Shown here piece by piece: positions 17,082-26,302 of a stretch of 64,000 nt of DNA. Made by a program: the position numbers and the translations under genes. The notes beneath the pieces are model-generated. The model worked only from the letters and a program-made list of their open reading frames with translations. It searched no databases and had not been told where the DNA came from. The DNA comes from Acetivibrio saccincola. GTDB taxonomy: Bacteria; Bacillota; Clostridia; Acetivibrionales; Acetivibrionaceae. The stretch lies in NCBI RefSeq assembly GCF_002844395.1, contig NZ_CP025197.1, positions 3,038,001-3,102,000 of the forward strand, read 5' to 3'. How positions within the stretch are numbered: the stretch's first letter is position 1; every line of letters begins with the position of its first letter.

Positions 17082-18380
17082 GTGATAACAGAAGAAGAAA
17101 AGAAAGACAAGAATATATTTAAGCAGATAATAGAAGAGAACTGGGAAGACTTCAAAAAGAAGTACCCATCGTATAACAAACCGTATTATGAAGAAGTTAT
17201 AAAAAAGACATTGCTATGTGGGTCAGAGCAGGGAGGATATACGGAGTATAGATGTATGGAATGCGGACAGGGGATGAGGCGTATACCATTTACCTGTAAA
17301 AGTTGTTTTTGTCTTTCGTGTTCAAAAGTTTATACAGATGAAGTAGTAAGCCAAGTTAGTAAGATGCTAAGGTCTGGAATGAAGTACCGACATGTGGTGC
17401 TGACAATTCCAGAGCAATTAAGAGAAGTATTTTATAAGTATAGACATAACGGGAAAATATTGTCTGAATTAATGCGTACAGGCTACAGATGTGTGGAAGA
17501 AGTAGTAGGAACAGCAGTAAAAAGGAAAGTGAAAATAGGCATGATAATGGTGCTGCAAACCCATGGAAGATCAGGACACTATAATCCCCACTTGCATATA
17601 CTTTTGACAAGTGGAGGAATAAATGAAGAGAGGAAAGAGTGGAAGGAATTGGGGTACCTGCCTTTTGAGATTATCCATACGAAATGGCAGTATCATTTAT
17701 TGAACATGATAAGAGAACAAGTACCCACCAAAGAGATGAATAAAATGGTAGACAATTTGTATAAGTTATATACAAAGGGATTTGTTGCAAATGTAAGTAA
17801 GGGGGAAGCACCTGAGAAAGCAAAAGGTCTTGCAAAATATTTGGCAAAGTACATGGCATCACCACCAATCAGTGTAAGGAGAATCATCAGATATGACGGT
17901 GAAACAGTAACATATTGGTATAATGATCATGAAACAAAAGCTAGAAAAGAAGAGAGTTTGGATGTGTTGACCTTTATAGGTCGGATGGTACAGCATATAC
18001 TTCCGAAGGGATTTCAACGTATAAGATATTATGGTTTGCAGGCAACAAAAACATATGAAAAATGGAGTCAAGTGATAAAAGAAGGTCTTAAGAACTTTTG
18101 TAAAGCAGTACAAGGAGTTTATGAAGTAATTGAATCTAGGAATTATAGACAAAGATATAAAGAAAGTAGTGGGAAGGACCCGTTAAAGTGTCCTTTTTGC
18201 GGGAGTGAAATGAAAGTATGGAAAATATGGCATCCGATATATGGAGTAATATATGACGAAGAGAAAAATATCAGACAGGGAAAGTATGAAAAATATTCTA
18301 AACCAAGAGATAGAGGAGGATGTACCCTTCGGGGGTGCACCAGAATATTACAAATATCGATGTTCTCATTGTCACTTTGA
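17082..18380 (+). CDS. IS91-family transposase (HUH, two-tyrosine)
   Basis: 432 residues with a GTG start. The N-terminal zinc-binding region contains CMECGQGMR, CKSC and CLSC. The HUH metal site is PHLHILL, and the two catalytic tyrosines are in YLAKY, the hallmark of rolling-circle IS91 transposases. A C-terminal CPFCGSEM zinc knuckle follows. The last 25 or so codons overlap the next gene in another frame and do not look conserved. A promoter with TTGTTG (17001) and TATAAA (17025) lies 50 bases upstream. It appears intact. Confidence 0.9.
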   Translation: MITEEEKKDKNIFKQIIEENWEDFKKKYPSYNKPYYEEVIKKTLLCGSEQGGYTEYRCMECGQGMRRIPFTCKSCFCLSCSKVYTDEVVSQVSKMLRSGMKYRHVVLTIPEQLREVFYKYRHNGKILSELMRTGYRCVEEVVGTAVKRKVKIGMIMVLQTHGRSGHYNPHLHILLTSGGINEERKEWKELGYLPFEIIHTKWQYHLLNMIREQVPTKEMNKMVDNLYKLYTKGFVANVSKGEAPEKAKGLAKYLAKYMASPPISVRRIIRYDGETVTYWYNDHETKARKEESLDVLTFIGRMVQHILPKGFQRIRYYGLQATKTYEKWSQVIKEGLKNFCKAVQGVYEVIESRNYRQRYKESSGKDPLKCPFCGSEMKVWKIWHPIYGVIYDEEKNIRQGKYEKYSKPRDRGGCTLRGCTRILQISMFSLSL

Positions 18381-18513
18381 GAACACAATGAATGAGGCCA
18401 ATGTAGATGTGGCTTTCGGTTGGACTAAGAAAAGGACAAAATGTTCAAGGGGGTTAATGCCCGTACTTGAATGTCCCATTTGTTCATGCTTAACATATGA
18501 ATGTGTGGATTAA
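18286..18513 (+). CDS. Small zinc-ribbon protein carried with the IS91 element
   Basis: About 75 residues from the ATG at 18286. Two paired cysteine motifs (YRCSHCHFE near residue 24 and LECPICSCLTYEC near the end) suggest one zinc ribbon. It overlaps the end of the transposase gene in another frame and ends just before the right-end hairpin of the element, so it belongs to the element. Its role is unknown; it may assist transposition or be a relic of a fused domain. Confidence 0.55.
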   Translation: MKNILNQEIEEDVPFGGAPEYYKYRCSHCHFENTMNEANVDVAFGWTKKRTKCSRGLMPVLECPICSCLTYECVD

Positions 18514-18537
18514 AAAAGTCCGCCCGATAGGGCGATA

Positions 18538-19221
18538 AGTTCTTTTACAGGTAAAGCGGATTCCAGATTGCTTTGGGATGCTTATACAATAAATAGACCT
18601 GCTATAAGCGAAAAGGAAGAAAGTAATTATAATGGTGTATGTATAGGTGTGAATAGAGACAAATTAATTGAGTTATTGCAAACAGAGAAACCTGATTTCT
18701 GCGATACAGGTTTTTTGGCACCAGTTTATTATACTCCTAACCAACAGGTGACTGCACTTAATTTTCTGTGTAGTAATGCATTAGATGCTTTCGAGAAGGT
18801 GAAAGATGACAAGGATCAGACACAAGAAATAATTCCTCCAATACGAACAGCTTATGCAATTCAAATTGGGGACTACATTGGAATACCACATTTTTTTGAG
18901 TTGAAATTAAAAAAATCTTTAGTAATAACCGCACTTCCATATATTGAATCTGTTGAGAAATTAGCGCCATTTTTGAAACATCGGTTTTGGGAAGAAGAAA
19001 ATGAATATAGGGCTGCATTTAGCTTACATAAATCGAAAAAGCCTGTTGAGGATTATATCGAAATTAAAATTAGTGAGGAACTGATAGATTTCATTATTCT
19101 TGGACCTATATTCTCAGATAAAGAAGAAGGCGATATTAAAAGCATTAAAGATGCAAAATTAGATTTCAACAAATTAATCAAAAAACATTCTATAGGAACT
19201 GGAATTATACGAATGAGCTAA
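18538..19221 (+). pseudogene. DUF2971 protein, N-terminus lost
   Basis: The open frame begins right at the IS91 boundary with no start codon and reads SSFTGKADSRLLWDAY, then CIGV, and later FWEEENEYRAAF. These are conserved features of DUF2971 proteins, which are often found in mobile and defence regions and have unknown biochemical activity. About 40-60 N-terminal residues are missing compared with full-length members. The first possible start (TTG at 18568) would remove more. The C-terminus is complete. Confidence 0.7.
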
Positions 19222-19425
19222 ATCTGGTAGATAAAGGCAATACTATATGATTACTATATGAGGCATTTCTGTCACGGCACAAAATAGAAAATAGATCTAA
19301 TTATATCGAGAGAAAGAAGGTAATTGAAAACTTAAACATAGTAAATAGTCGACTATACTGTGCACAGATTGTCGGATGGGTAAGCGCATCCTTTGATAAT
19401 ATTGATGATGAAAGGAGGTTGTTTG

Positions 19426-20304
19426 ATGGATTCGTTAACTAGAATGAATAATGCAATGGCATACATTGAGGAGCACTTAACTGATGATATTGATTATAGT
19501 GAAGTATCAAAAATTGCTTGCTGCTCAGAGTATCATTTTAAAAGGATGTTTTCTTTCTTATCAGGAATTGGTTTGTCAGAATATATTCGAAGAAGGAAAT
19601 TAACGCTGGCTGCCCTTGATTTGAAAGGTACAAATTTGAGAATAATCGATGTTGCTGTTAAATATGGTTATGATTCAGCTGATGCATTCTCTCGTGCTTT
19701 TCATTCCCTGCATGGCATTCTTCCTTCTGAAGCAAGAAGTGAGAACACACAGTTAAAAGCCTATCCTCGAATGACCTTTCAATTATCAATTAAAGGAGGA
19801 TGCGAAATGAACTATCGTATTGTTGAGAAAGGACATTTTAAGATCGTAGGATTTAAGAAGAGAGTTCCAATTATTTTTAATGGTGTAAATCCGGAGATTG
19901 CAAAAATGACCGAACTTTTAACACCAGAGGTTATTAAACAGTTAAAAGCAATTTCAAATGTAGAACCAACAGGTATTATTAGTGCTTCAGCTAATTTTCC
20001 GGAAGGTAGAATGGAAGAGAAAGGAGAATTAGACCATTACATCGGGGTAGCAACAACAAGTAATGAAACTGCAGATTTTGACGTATTAGAAATTGATGGT
20101 AGTACCTGGGCTATATTTGAATCGATTGGACCATTTCCGGAAACACTTCAAAATGTGTGGGGAAGAATATACTCAGAGTGGTTTCCGTCTTCAGGGTATG
20201 AGGCAGCCCCAGGTCCTGAAATTTTGTGGAACGAGAGTCCTGATACTGGAAATCCAAAGTATCGAAGCGAAATCTGGATTCCGGTAAAGAAAAAAGACTA
20301 TTAA
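19426..20304 (+). CDS. AraC-family regulator with GyrI-like ligand domain
   Basis: About 292 residues from the ATG at 19426, which follows AAAGGAGG at good spacing; an upstream in-frame ATG has none. Two HTHs of the AraC/XylS DNA-binding domain fill residues 8-105 ([19 protein letters not shown] and the second helix pair ending [10 protein letters not shown]). The C-terminal 150 residues are a GyrI-like/effector-binding domain (Bacillus BmrR-like), which binds small hydrophobic compounds. Such proteins usually control a nearby transporter or their own gene. The genes downstream here are all remnants, so its target is unclear. Confidence 0.88.
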   Translation: MDSLTRMNNAMAYIEEHLTDDIDYSEVSKIACCSEYHFKRMFSFLSGIGLSEYIRRRKLTLAALDLKGTNLRIIDVAVKYGYDSADAFSRAFHSLHGILPSEARSENTQLKAYPRMTFQLSIKGGCEMNYRIVEKGHFKIVGFKKRVPIIFNGVNPEIAKMTELLTPEVIKQLKAISNVEPTGIISASANFPEGRMEEKGELDHYIGVATTSNETADFDVLEIDGSTWAIFESIGPFPETLQNVWGRIYSEWFPSSGYEAAPGPEILWNESPDTGNPKYRSEIWIPVKKKDY

Positions 20305-20398
20305 TTACAGAAATATTTTTGATTGAGGGAACTTCCTAGTTAAGTATCCTTTTCATATACAATACAGGTAAAATCTTAAAAAGTGACAAGAAAGTGGT

Positions 20399-20551
20399 GT
20401 AACCATACCCTGGGACACTCTTGTCTTATCAGTAGTATTGTTTGTTGTTATCCCGCTGGCTGGTGGTATAATTACCCGTAATTACATCACAAAAAAGCGA
20501 GGACTCGATTACTTTGAAAATATGTTGATATTAGTAAAGACAGCCAGGTAA
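20399..20551 (+). pseudogene. acr3 arsenite efflux permease fragment
   Basis: A 50-codon frame between stops reads VTIPWDTLVLSVVLF and then VVIPLAGGIITRNYI, which fits one transmembrane helix and loop of Acr3-family arsenite permeases. Full-length Acr3 has about 350 residues and 10 helices. Nothing recognisable of the rest is left on either side. This is a dead remnant of an arsenic-resistance operon. Confidence 0.55.
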
Positions 20552-20680
20552 AAGTGATGAGGAATTTAAAAAAGTAATATCAACAACAGAAACAAAAATA
20601 AAAGAGTTAAAAGCAAAACTAAAGTCATAATAATTATAACGCCAATTACAAATCTAGCAGTTGGTGTTATAATTATATAT

Positions 20681-20779
20681 GTCGATATGTTTCCGCCTAC
20701 CGATAGTGTAAAAGACATCAATCCACCCCGCTCGTTGCATGTGGAAACAGTGGTATTAATGTCGAAAGAAGGAGTATAA
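20681..20779 (+). pseudogene. Orphan rlmD C-terminal tail (in frame, plus strand)
   Basis: This 32-codon frame reads VDMFP, then a 13-residue insert (TDSVKDINPPRS region), then HVETVVLMSKEGV and a stop. VDMFP...HVE-VVLM is the conserved C-terminus of RlmD-type 23S rRNA uracil methyltransferases, but no methyltransferase body precedes it. The same motifs occur in the repeats at 29.8 and 43.6 kb and at the true rlmD 3' end (47.5 kb). It is probably the scar of an integration at an rlmD 3' end. Confidence 0.6.
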
Positions 20780-20785
20780 ATTATA

Positions 20786-21007
20786 TTGAAACAGGATTTT
20801 ATAATATATGGAAATGCTATTGCCTTACAGGTGTTTCCCAGCACAACAAGTGATCCATCAAAAGAGTATTATGACGAGTACAATGCAGTAAGTAAAAGGC
20901 TTAGGGAGACTAGCAATTATCTTGCTGAAAAAATCAAGGAGCGTGGCTTTAATGCTTATTCCCATGTACAGATGTTGAAAATTTGCTCGCAGATATCAAT
21001 TTATTAA
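20786..21007 (+). pseudogene. Fragment resembling a 4Fe-4S epoxyqueuosine-reductase-like protein
   Basis: 73 codons from a TTG. The stretch KEYYDEYNAVSKRLRETSNYLAEKIKERGF resembles the N-terminal helical region of QueG-like 4Fe-4S proteins, where a YY-x2-Y motif precedes a long helix and a G-(F/Y)-x-A turn. The expected cysteine clusters are missing because the frame ends early. It is flanked by the rlmD tail scar and a GNAT fragment. The identification is tentative. Confidence 0.3.
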
Positions 21008-21119
21008 AGTTGAAGAATTGTTTGTATCACCTGAACAACAAGGGTATGGATGTGGAACTGCTCTTTTGAATACAGTTGAAAGCTACATAAAAGAAAAAGG
21101 ATTAGCAGGATTTACTTAG
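21000..21119 (+). pseudogene. GNAT acetyltransferase fragment
   Basis: About 39 codons reading VEELFVSPEQQGYGCGTALL then NTVESYIKEKG. This is motif A of GNAT acetyltransferases (the Q-x2-G-x-G/A acetyl-CoA loop) with the following helix. There is no N- or C-terminal remainder and no start codon. It is a decayed gene piece. Confidence 0.55.
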
Positions 21120-21268
21120 ACTACAAATAAATGATATACTAAAGCACTGGTTGCCGGTGGTTTATCATTCACATGATGAAGGTAAGCATCGCAGCAGTAG
21201 GAAATATAGTTCAAAGAAGAAAATATAAATTGTAATTTTATTAGAATATGACAGGAGGCATTGTGATT

Positions 21269-21835
21269 ATGGAATTCATAACTGAAAGACTAATATTACG
21301 TCCGTGGAAAGAAACGGATGCAGAGAGTTTATTTAAATATGCAAAAGACCCTGATGTTGGACCTATTGCTGGCTGTCCTCCTCATAAGAGTATTGATGAA
21401 AGCCGTGATGTTATAAAAAACGTTTTTTGTGGGCCAGAGTGCTATGCTGTATGTTTAAAAACTGATAATATAGCGATTGGCTGTATTGAACTGAAACTTA
21501 ATGGAAGTACAGATATGACCAAAAGAGATGATGAATGTGAATTGGGTTACTGGATAGGAAAAGAGTTTTGGGGACAGGGACTTATTCCTGAAGCAGCAAG
21601 AGAGCTCATTCGTCATGGGTTTGAAGATTTAAACATGAATGTAATATGGTGTGGATATTATGAAGGCAATACAAGATAAAAAAGAGTACAAGAGAAAGTC
21701 GGATTTGTTTACCATCATACATGCAAAGAAGTACCGATACCACTTATGGGAGAGACCAGAATAGGCCATACAAACTATATGACAAAGGAGCGGTGGCAAC
21801 TCTACTGCTCTACTCTATCAAGGGTTAAGAAATAG
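21269..21835 (+). pseudogene. RimJ/RimL-type GNAT acetyltransferase with in-frame stop
   Basis: From the ATG at 21269 (GGAGG ten bases upstream), the frame gives MEFITERLILRPW, GYWIGKEFWGQGLIPEA (acetyl-CoA loop) and VIWCGYYEGNTR. It then hits TAA at 21677-21679. The same frame continues for 52 more codons with the expected ending (RVQEKVGF...ERW) to a TAG at 21833-21835. Family members have NxRSxRVxEKxGF here, so TCA to TAA is likely. About 188 residues in total would be normal. The truncated product lacks the final strands. Confidence 0.75.
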
Positions 21836-22030
21836 TAGGATTTAAAAAGGCTGTAAATCCTTATCTTTTATCTTATGCCAAAATATGTCATATAATTCAT
21901 AGATAATGTGTTTCATCAGATTATCAGAATAAGGGTATAGGATCTAAGATTCTATCGCATATTCCCGCGAACAGATGCTTTTAAATCAATCCTCCCAACG
22001 TTGTTATTGACAGATACTTGTAGAAACCGT
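21836..22030 (+). other. Non-coding stretch with a second small GNAT scrap
   Basis: No gene is present. At 21922-21966 the forward frame reads YQNKGIGSKILSHIP, again a GNAT acetyl-CoA loop, with stops around it. This appears to be gene-decay debris in an acetyltransferase-rich remnant region. Confidence 0.35.
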
Positions 22031-22066
22031 AAAATATAATTGACCGAAAACTGTCAATTATATTTT
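22031..22066. terminator. Bidirectional hairpin terminator
   Basis: A perfect 14-base stem (AAAATATAATTGAC and its complement) with an eight-base loop is flanked by A- and T-rich ends. It insulates the DUF6998 gene (start 22131) from the decayed GNAT genes. Confidence 0.6.
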
Positions 22067-22130
22067 ATCATTCACAAAACTGATTACTCAGTTAAATGTT
22101 TACTAATTAAATTCTATAAAGGAGAATAAT

Positions 22131-22664
22131 ATGAATGAATTACAGGAACTTGCTTCATTAATCAAGCAAAGGAACCAGATCGACAGCCTGATATCCGTCA
22201 TTATAAACCGGCCTGCAATCATAGGCCATACCGGTGAGTACATCGCATCAAGGATTTTTGGCATAAGACTCGCGGAATCGGCAAGCCATAAAGGTATCGA
22301 CGGCTATTTCACTGATGGCTCTTTGCAGGGCAGATCTGTCAACATCAAGTGGTATACGAAAAAGACGGGTTTGCTGGATATAAATCCGGACTGCCTGCCT
22401 GACTATTTCCTGGTTATGACCGGCGGAAAGGGATCGGCAGTATCATCAAAAGGCAAGACGCTGCCATGGTGCATAAAGCATGTTTACCTGTTTGATGCCG
22501 CTGAATTGGTAAACGAGCTTGCTGCAAGAGGAGTCGGCATTGGAATAGCCACAAGCGTAAAAAAGGACATGTGGGAACAAGCCGAGATATATCCTGTCCA
22601 GCGAAACCGGTTATTTGAAGTAAATGAAGAAATGGCCCGACAACTACGGTTATTTGATTTTTAG
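22131..22664 (+). CDS. DUF6998-like protein, possible PD-(D/E)XK fold
   Basis: 177 residues with AAGGAGAATAAT before the ATG. The segment IGHTGEYIASRIF, then ASHKGIDGYF and VNIKWYTKKTG, matches a family annotated as DUF6998. The pattern E-x(n)-GIDG-x(n)-(I)K resembles the core of restriction-endonuclease-like folds, with Asn replacing the usual Glu before Lys. PDYFLVMTG and a LPW segment follow. These proteins are common in mobile and defence regions; the activity is unproven. It is free-standing with its own terminator upstream. Confidence 0.55.
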   Translation: MNELQELASLIKQRNQIDSLISVIINRPAIIGHTGEYIASRIFGIRLAESASHKGIDGYFTDGSLQGRSVNIKWYTKKTGLLDINPDCLPDYFLVMTGGKGSAVSSKGKTLPWCIKHVYLFDAAELVNELAARGVGIGIATSVKKDMWEQAEIYPVQRNRLFEVNEEMARQLRLFDF

Positions 22665-22721
22665 GTGAGACCGGCAATCAGGCTGGAAAGCCGGATGGTG
22701 ACGGGATAGCGAATTTACCGT

Positions 22722-23135
22722 TTACTCTTTTTCAATAAAATTCATAAGCGGCAGAACAAGTGGAGGCATATTCGCCTCAACAGTAATTAGTGTAACAATG
22801 GGTCGCAGGTAACTGAACAGTGCAGCCGGGGCATTTTGCCTCAACATGGATTCCAGTTGTGCTGTATCGTTATCCAGAACCCCATCCCAGGCAAAACAGC
22901 CCTGTATTTCGATATCCAGTTTAAACGGTACATCAGGCAGTTCTTTTGAAGAGAATATGCCAATACTTAAAATAACTATGGCTTCTTTTTTTTGCTCCCT
23001 GCTGTTCCGAAGTACGCGAATATTGCTATTGATCTCAAGTGTTACTTCTTTATCAAAAATATAGTCTTTATTAACATCAAATCGTATACTTGTAACCTGG
23101 GGTTTTCCAATTAACTGAAAGTTGCTCTCCCTCAT
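22722..23135 (-). CDS. SecB-like chaperone (probable toxin-antitoxin-chaperone component)
   Basis: 137 residues of the SecB fold. The C-terminal signature LRQNAPAALFSYLRPIV, then TVEANMPPLVLPLMNF, is that of SecB-like chaperones. Gram-positive clostridia mostly lack canonical SecB. Stand-alone SecB-like genes are typically the third gene of toxin-antitoxin-chaperone (TAC) modules, where they protect a chaperone-addicted antitoxin. An HTH antitoxin remnant lies upstream on the same strand (25083-25480), separated by an inserted transposase gene. GAGAGG precedes the ATG. Confidence 0.75.
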   Translation of the reverse strand: MRESNFQLIGKPQVTSIRFDVNKDYIFDKEVTLEINSNIRVLRNSREQKKEAIVILSIGIFSSKELPDVPFKLDIEIQGCFAWDGVLDNDTAQLESMLRQNAPAALFSYLRPIVTLITVEANMPPLVLPLMNFIEKE

Positions 23136-23384
23136 GGTTATATTCCTCTCTACACAGATAATAATGCTCTCGAAAACTCGTATTGCTTTCGAGGTCTCTA
23201 TTTCAGGAGCAAGCTAATTTAGCTCACCCCTAAAATCCACCAATATTTTCCTTAAAATTTTCCAATAAAATTATCCTAATTTTAGCCATATATGGCACCA
23301 ATCTACCTTGACTTTTTCACAGCGCCCCCAAAATCGAAGTGGGTGGTAATATTTACCATTACTTTGATTGTGGAGGTTTTATTT

Positions 23385-24884
23385 ATGCTGCGTAACTTTG
23401 AGTCTCACACTTCTTATCAGGAAAACCTGAAGCTTCATCTCCTGCTTTTTTGGGAGACCGATAGGGGCAGGGTCACGGATATGGAAAAATCCATATCCAA
23501 GCTATACCTTCTCAATTTGGATCCCCTGCTCCCTATCATTAAACCCCTTTATTCTAATACCGGCTGTCCCGCCAAGAACCAGCTGGGTATTATTCGCTCT
23601 CTTATCCTTATGCTCGACCAAAAACACCACGGCATTACAAACTAGGCCAAAAAAGTGGCCAACGACCCCCTCCTTTGTGCTATTTGCGGATTCCAATATG
23701 GAAAAGCCCCTTCCGTCGGTTCCTACTATGACTTCATTAAACGTCTATGGAAAGCTTCTCATAAAATCCATGTCGCCAGGAAAAAGAAACTGAGGCCTTT
23801 CAAGCCTAAACCCCGTAAGAAACTCAAGGCCGGCCAGAAACTGAAACCCAAGCACAACGGCATCGTTAAAAAGTTTGCCAGAATCGCCATGAGAGACGCA
23901 CTCCCTGAGTATCGTCCCGAACAGATCTTCCAGGAATTCCTTGCCCGCTGTGTCGTTGATGTTTCCGCCAAAATGGGTATCTTGGGCGATGTGCAAAAAC
24001 TTTCTGTCGCCGGTGATGGCACCCCATTCTATTCCGGTGCTTCCCATTACGGTACAAAGGTCTGTGATTGTAAAAAACACGGTGTCTACGATTGCAAGTG
24101 CCCCAGACGTTATTCCGACCCTGATGCAAGATGGGGTTGGGACAGCTACAGGGAACAGTGGTTCTATGGCGATACCCTCTTTAACATCACTGCTTCCGAC
24201 AGTCCCTATGACCTTCCCATTTACCTGCGTAAAGCACAGGCTTCAAGACATGACAGCATCCTTGCCGTTTTTGCCATGTCTGAGGTAAGAAAACTTTATC
24301 CTGACCTTTGCATCCGTAATTTTATTGCCGATGGGGCCATGGACAACTATCCCACCTATGAACTCATGTATCATTGGAACATCATCCCATTCATCCCCCT
24401 TGATGCAAAAACCAAACAAACTCTTACCAAGCTGCCTCCGGGAATTATCTGCCTTGATGATCAAGGCAGGCCTATCTGCAAAGGCGGTATCCCTTACGAA
24501 GACTGCGGCTACTCCTACCCCAAAGGTATCAAGTACAGGTGCTATTTCGACTGCCATGACATTGAAAAACCTTGTCAATGTACCGATTCACCTTATGGAA
24601 GGACTGTCTATTTAAAGCCCAAAGACGATTTCCGGCTGATTACTCCCGTACCCCGCGGCTCTGAAGCTTTTAATGAAAAATTTAAAACACGCACCTCTGT
24701 CGAAAGAAGCCACAAAAGGCTCTTTGAAGATTACGACATTGAAGAGTACAAGGCCAGAAGCTCCAGGCAGCGGTTTGCATTGGCTACTTTTGCTGCAGTG
24801 AATGTCCACTTGGACGCTTGGGTCAAGCATACAGGCTTTAGTATAATTCCTTTGCTTGAAGAACTTTCTGGCAAAGCAGCCTGA
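23385..24884 (+). pseudogene. DDE transposase (IS1182/ISNCY-like) interrupted by in-frame TAG
   Basis: The start is the ATG at 23385 with GGAGG eight bases upstream. The frame is open for 86 codons, meets TAG at 23643-23645, then stays open in the same frame to 24884, about 500 codons in all. Candidate catalytic residues are Asp in SVAGDGTPF, Asp in FIADGAMDN and Glu in TSVERSHKRLF. A Cys-rich insert (CDCKKHGVYDCKC) lies between. A Trp codon (TGG) is a likely ancestor of the TAG. Terminal repeats were not clear. It lies between the SecB-like gene and the antitoxin remnant. Confidence 0.75.
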
Positions 24885-25082
24885 TAGCTACCGAGTCTTT
24901 ATTGTGATGAACCAATGGCCTTCTCATAGGCTTTGCTTTGCTATGCCCATTTTCAGAAAGTTATACAGCATATTCGTTTATCAAGGTTCATTTCGTCAAT
25001 ATGCATTTACTTTTGTCAGTCTCTCAATGTTACTTTATCCCATTAATTAACATTCAGCAGGTTTTCCAGTTACTTTTCGAGA

Positions 25083-25480
25083 CTATTCAGATAATAATGG
25101 TTCTGCTTTATAGCTTTTGTCTGCCGGGTATTCCCATAAAGAAGAAATACGGCATCTGTTCTTAAAGGAATTTCTGCTGCAAATTTCAGTGTAAGTGTCT
25201 CCTGGCAAAATTTCCAAAATGTCCACAACAGTGTTTATTTCGATTGATTTATATAAACTATTTATTGATTTATTTAAACTATTTCTGTATTGCTCGTATG
25301 CAGCCTTAAAATATCTTATAAATAATTTTTCAGATATCTTTCCTTTGACCCTGTTGAGCATTTCCAGGAACCACTGGGGATCTGAGTCTATTTTTCTTAA
25401 AATGTTATCATGTGCGCGAGTTTGAACCTGGTGGTTTTCATATCTTGTTATTGTTGCCTTTCCCCAGCCCAGGATCCCAG
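25083..25480 (-). pseudogene. YgiT/MqsA-like HTH antitoxin, N-terminus lost to IS21 copy 2
   Basis: The legitimate part reads LGWGKATITRYENHQVQTRAHDNILRKI, the XRE-type HTH and following helix of MqsA/YgiT-like antitoxins. A C-terminal extension of about 100 residues ends in an aromatic- and proline-containing tail. Upstream, the frame runs into the IS21 left end at 25481, so the zinc-binding N-terminus and the toxin gene are gone. The extension could be a chaperone-addiction segment recognised by the SecB-like protein at 22.7 kb. That link is inference. Confidence 0.6.
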
Positions 25481-26302
25481 TGTCACCGCCGGGATATAAT
25501 TGACCCATAGCGCCGGACAAGAATTGACCCACACCAAACCAACGGTTTACCATAAAGTGTGACAAATACTTTTATGGGAGATGACCGTATGATAAGGAGT
25601 GGGCTAATTAACATGATACGCGAAAATGTGCGAAAAGGAAAGAGTGCATATGCCGTAGGCAAGGAATTGGGCATATCAAAGAACACAGCAAAGAAGTATA
25701 TGCATCAGCCAAAAACAGAACATGGGCTAAAGGGAAGGACAAGGCCAACAAAACTTGATCCTTTCAAGCCTCAAATAAATGAAATGATGGAGAACGGGAT
25801 ATTCAACTGTGTTGTAATTTTAGAACGGCTGCAAGATATGGGATATACCGGAGGTATCACTATTATCAAAGACTATGTGAAGCCGTTCAGGCCTGCCAGA
25901 AGCGCTCCGGCAGTACGAAGATACGAAACATTGCCTGGCAAACAGGCGCAAATGGATTGGGGTATTACCCATTACATAGATGAGAAAGGGGAAATACATA
26001 AAACGCCCGTTTTCGTAATGATACTGGGCAATTCAAGGTGCAAGTATGTAGAATTTACAAAGCGATGTGATATCTACAGTCTCTTAAGGTGCATGACAAA
26101 TGCATTCGAGTATTATGGCGGTGTTCCGGAGACAGTTCTTACTGACAGGATGAAGACCGTAATAACAGGCAGCGAAGCCGGAAAGCCGATATGGAACAGC
26201 AGGTTTGAGGACTTTGCATCAGAAATGGGGTTTGTACCGAAGGTATGCCGGGTGAGGAAGCCTCAGACGAAGGGAAAAGTAGAACGCCTTGTAAACTATG
26301 TA
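25481..26302 (+). mobile_element. IS21-family element, copy 2 (left part only)
   Basis: This is almost identical to positions 5798-6621 of copy 1, starting at the same TGTCACCGCCGG end. The match stops at about 26302 in the middle of istA, after VNYV. The right half with istB is deleted and the sequence switches directly to the 3' part of the surface-protein gene on the opposite strand. It truncates the antitoxin gene on its left. Confidence 0.9.
25589..26302 (+). pseudogene. istA: istA, 3'-truncated copy
   Basis: The start is ATG 25589 (GGGAG site). This copy retains the GGG that copy 1 lacks, so the N-terminal HTH (GKSAYAVGKELGISKNTAKKY) and integrase core are in one frame. All three catalytic acidic residues are present (DWG, LTD, KVER). 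It then fuses to antisense surface-protein sequence and runs on for about 60 foreign codons. The C-terminal domain is absent, so it should be inactive. Confidence 0.85.

Larger units (their letters stand above)
16890..18537 (+). mobile_element. IS91-family (Y2 HUH) element inserted in CRISPR array 2
   Basis: The left boundary is where repeat 6 of the array breaks (16889/16890). The right boundary is just after a CGCCC-GATA-GGGCG hairpin (18521-18534), followed by ATAAGTTC, close to the GTTC/CTTG target used by IS91 origin ends. A truncated DUF2971 gene starts immediately after. The element carries the Y2 transposase and a small zinc-ribbon gene. The exact termini are inferred from the broken flanks. 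Confidence 0.7.

Noticed and set aside
20566..20844. 92-codon reverse frame rich in Leu/Ile (apparent membrane protein)
   Set aside because: It is the complement of A-rich debris and of the rlmD tail frame. The hydrophobicity comes from poly-A complement, not from a gene.
23745..24615. Overlapping reverse and forward frames within the transposase gene at 24 kb
   Set aside because: Shadows of the transposase frame, which has catalytic motifs.
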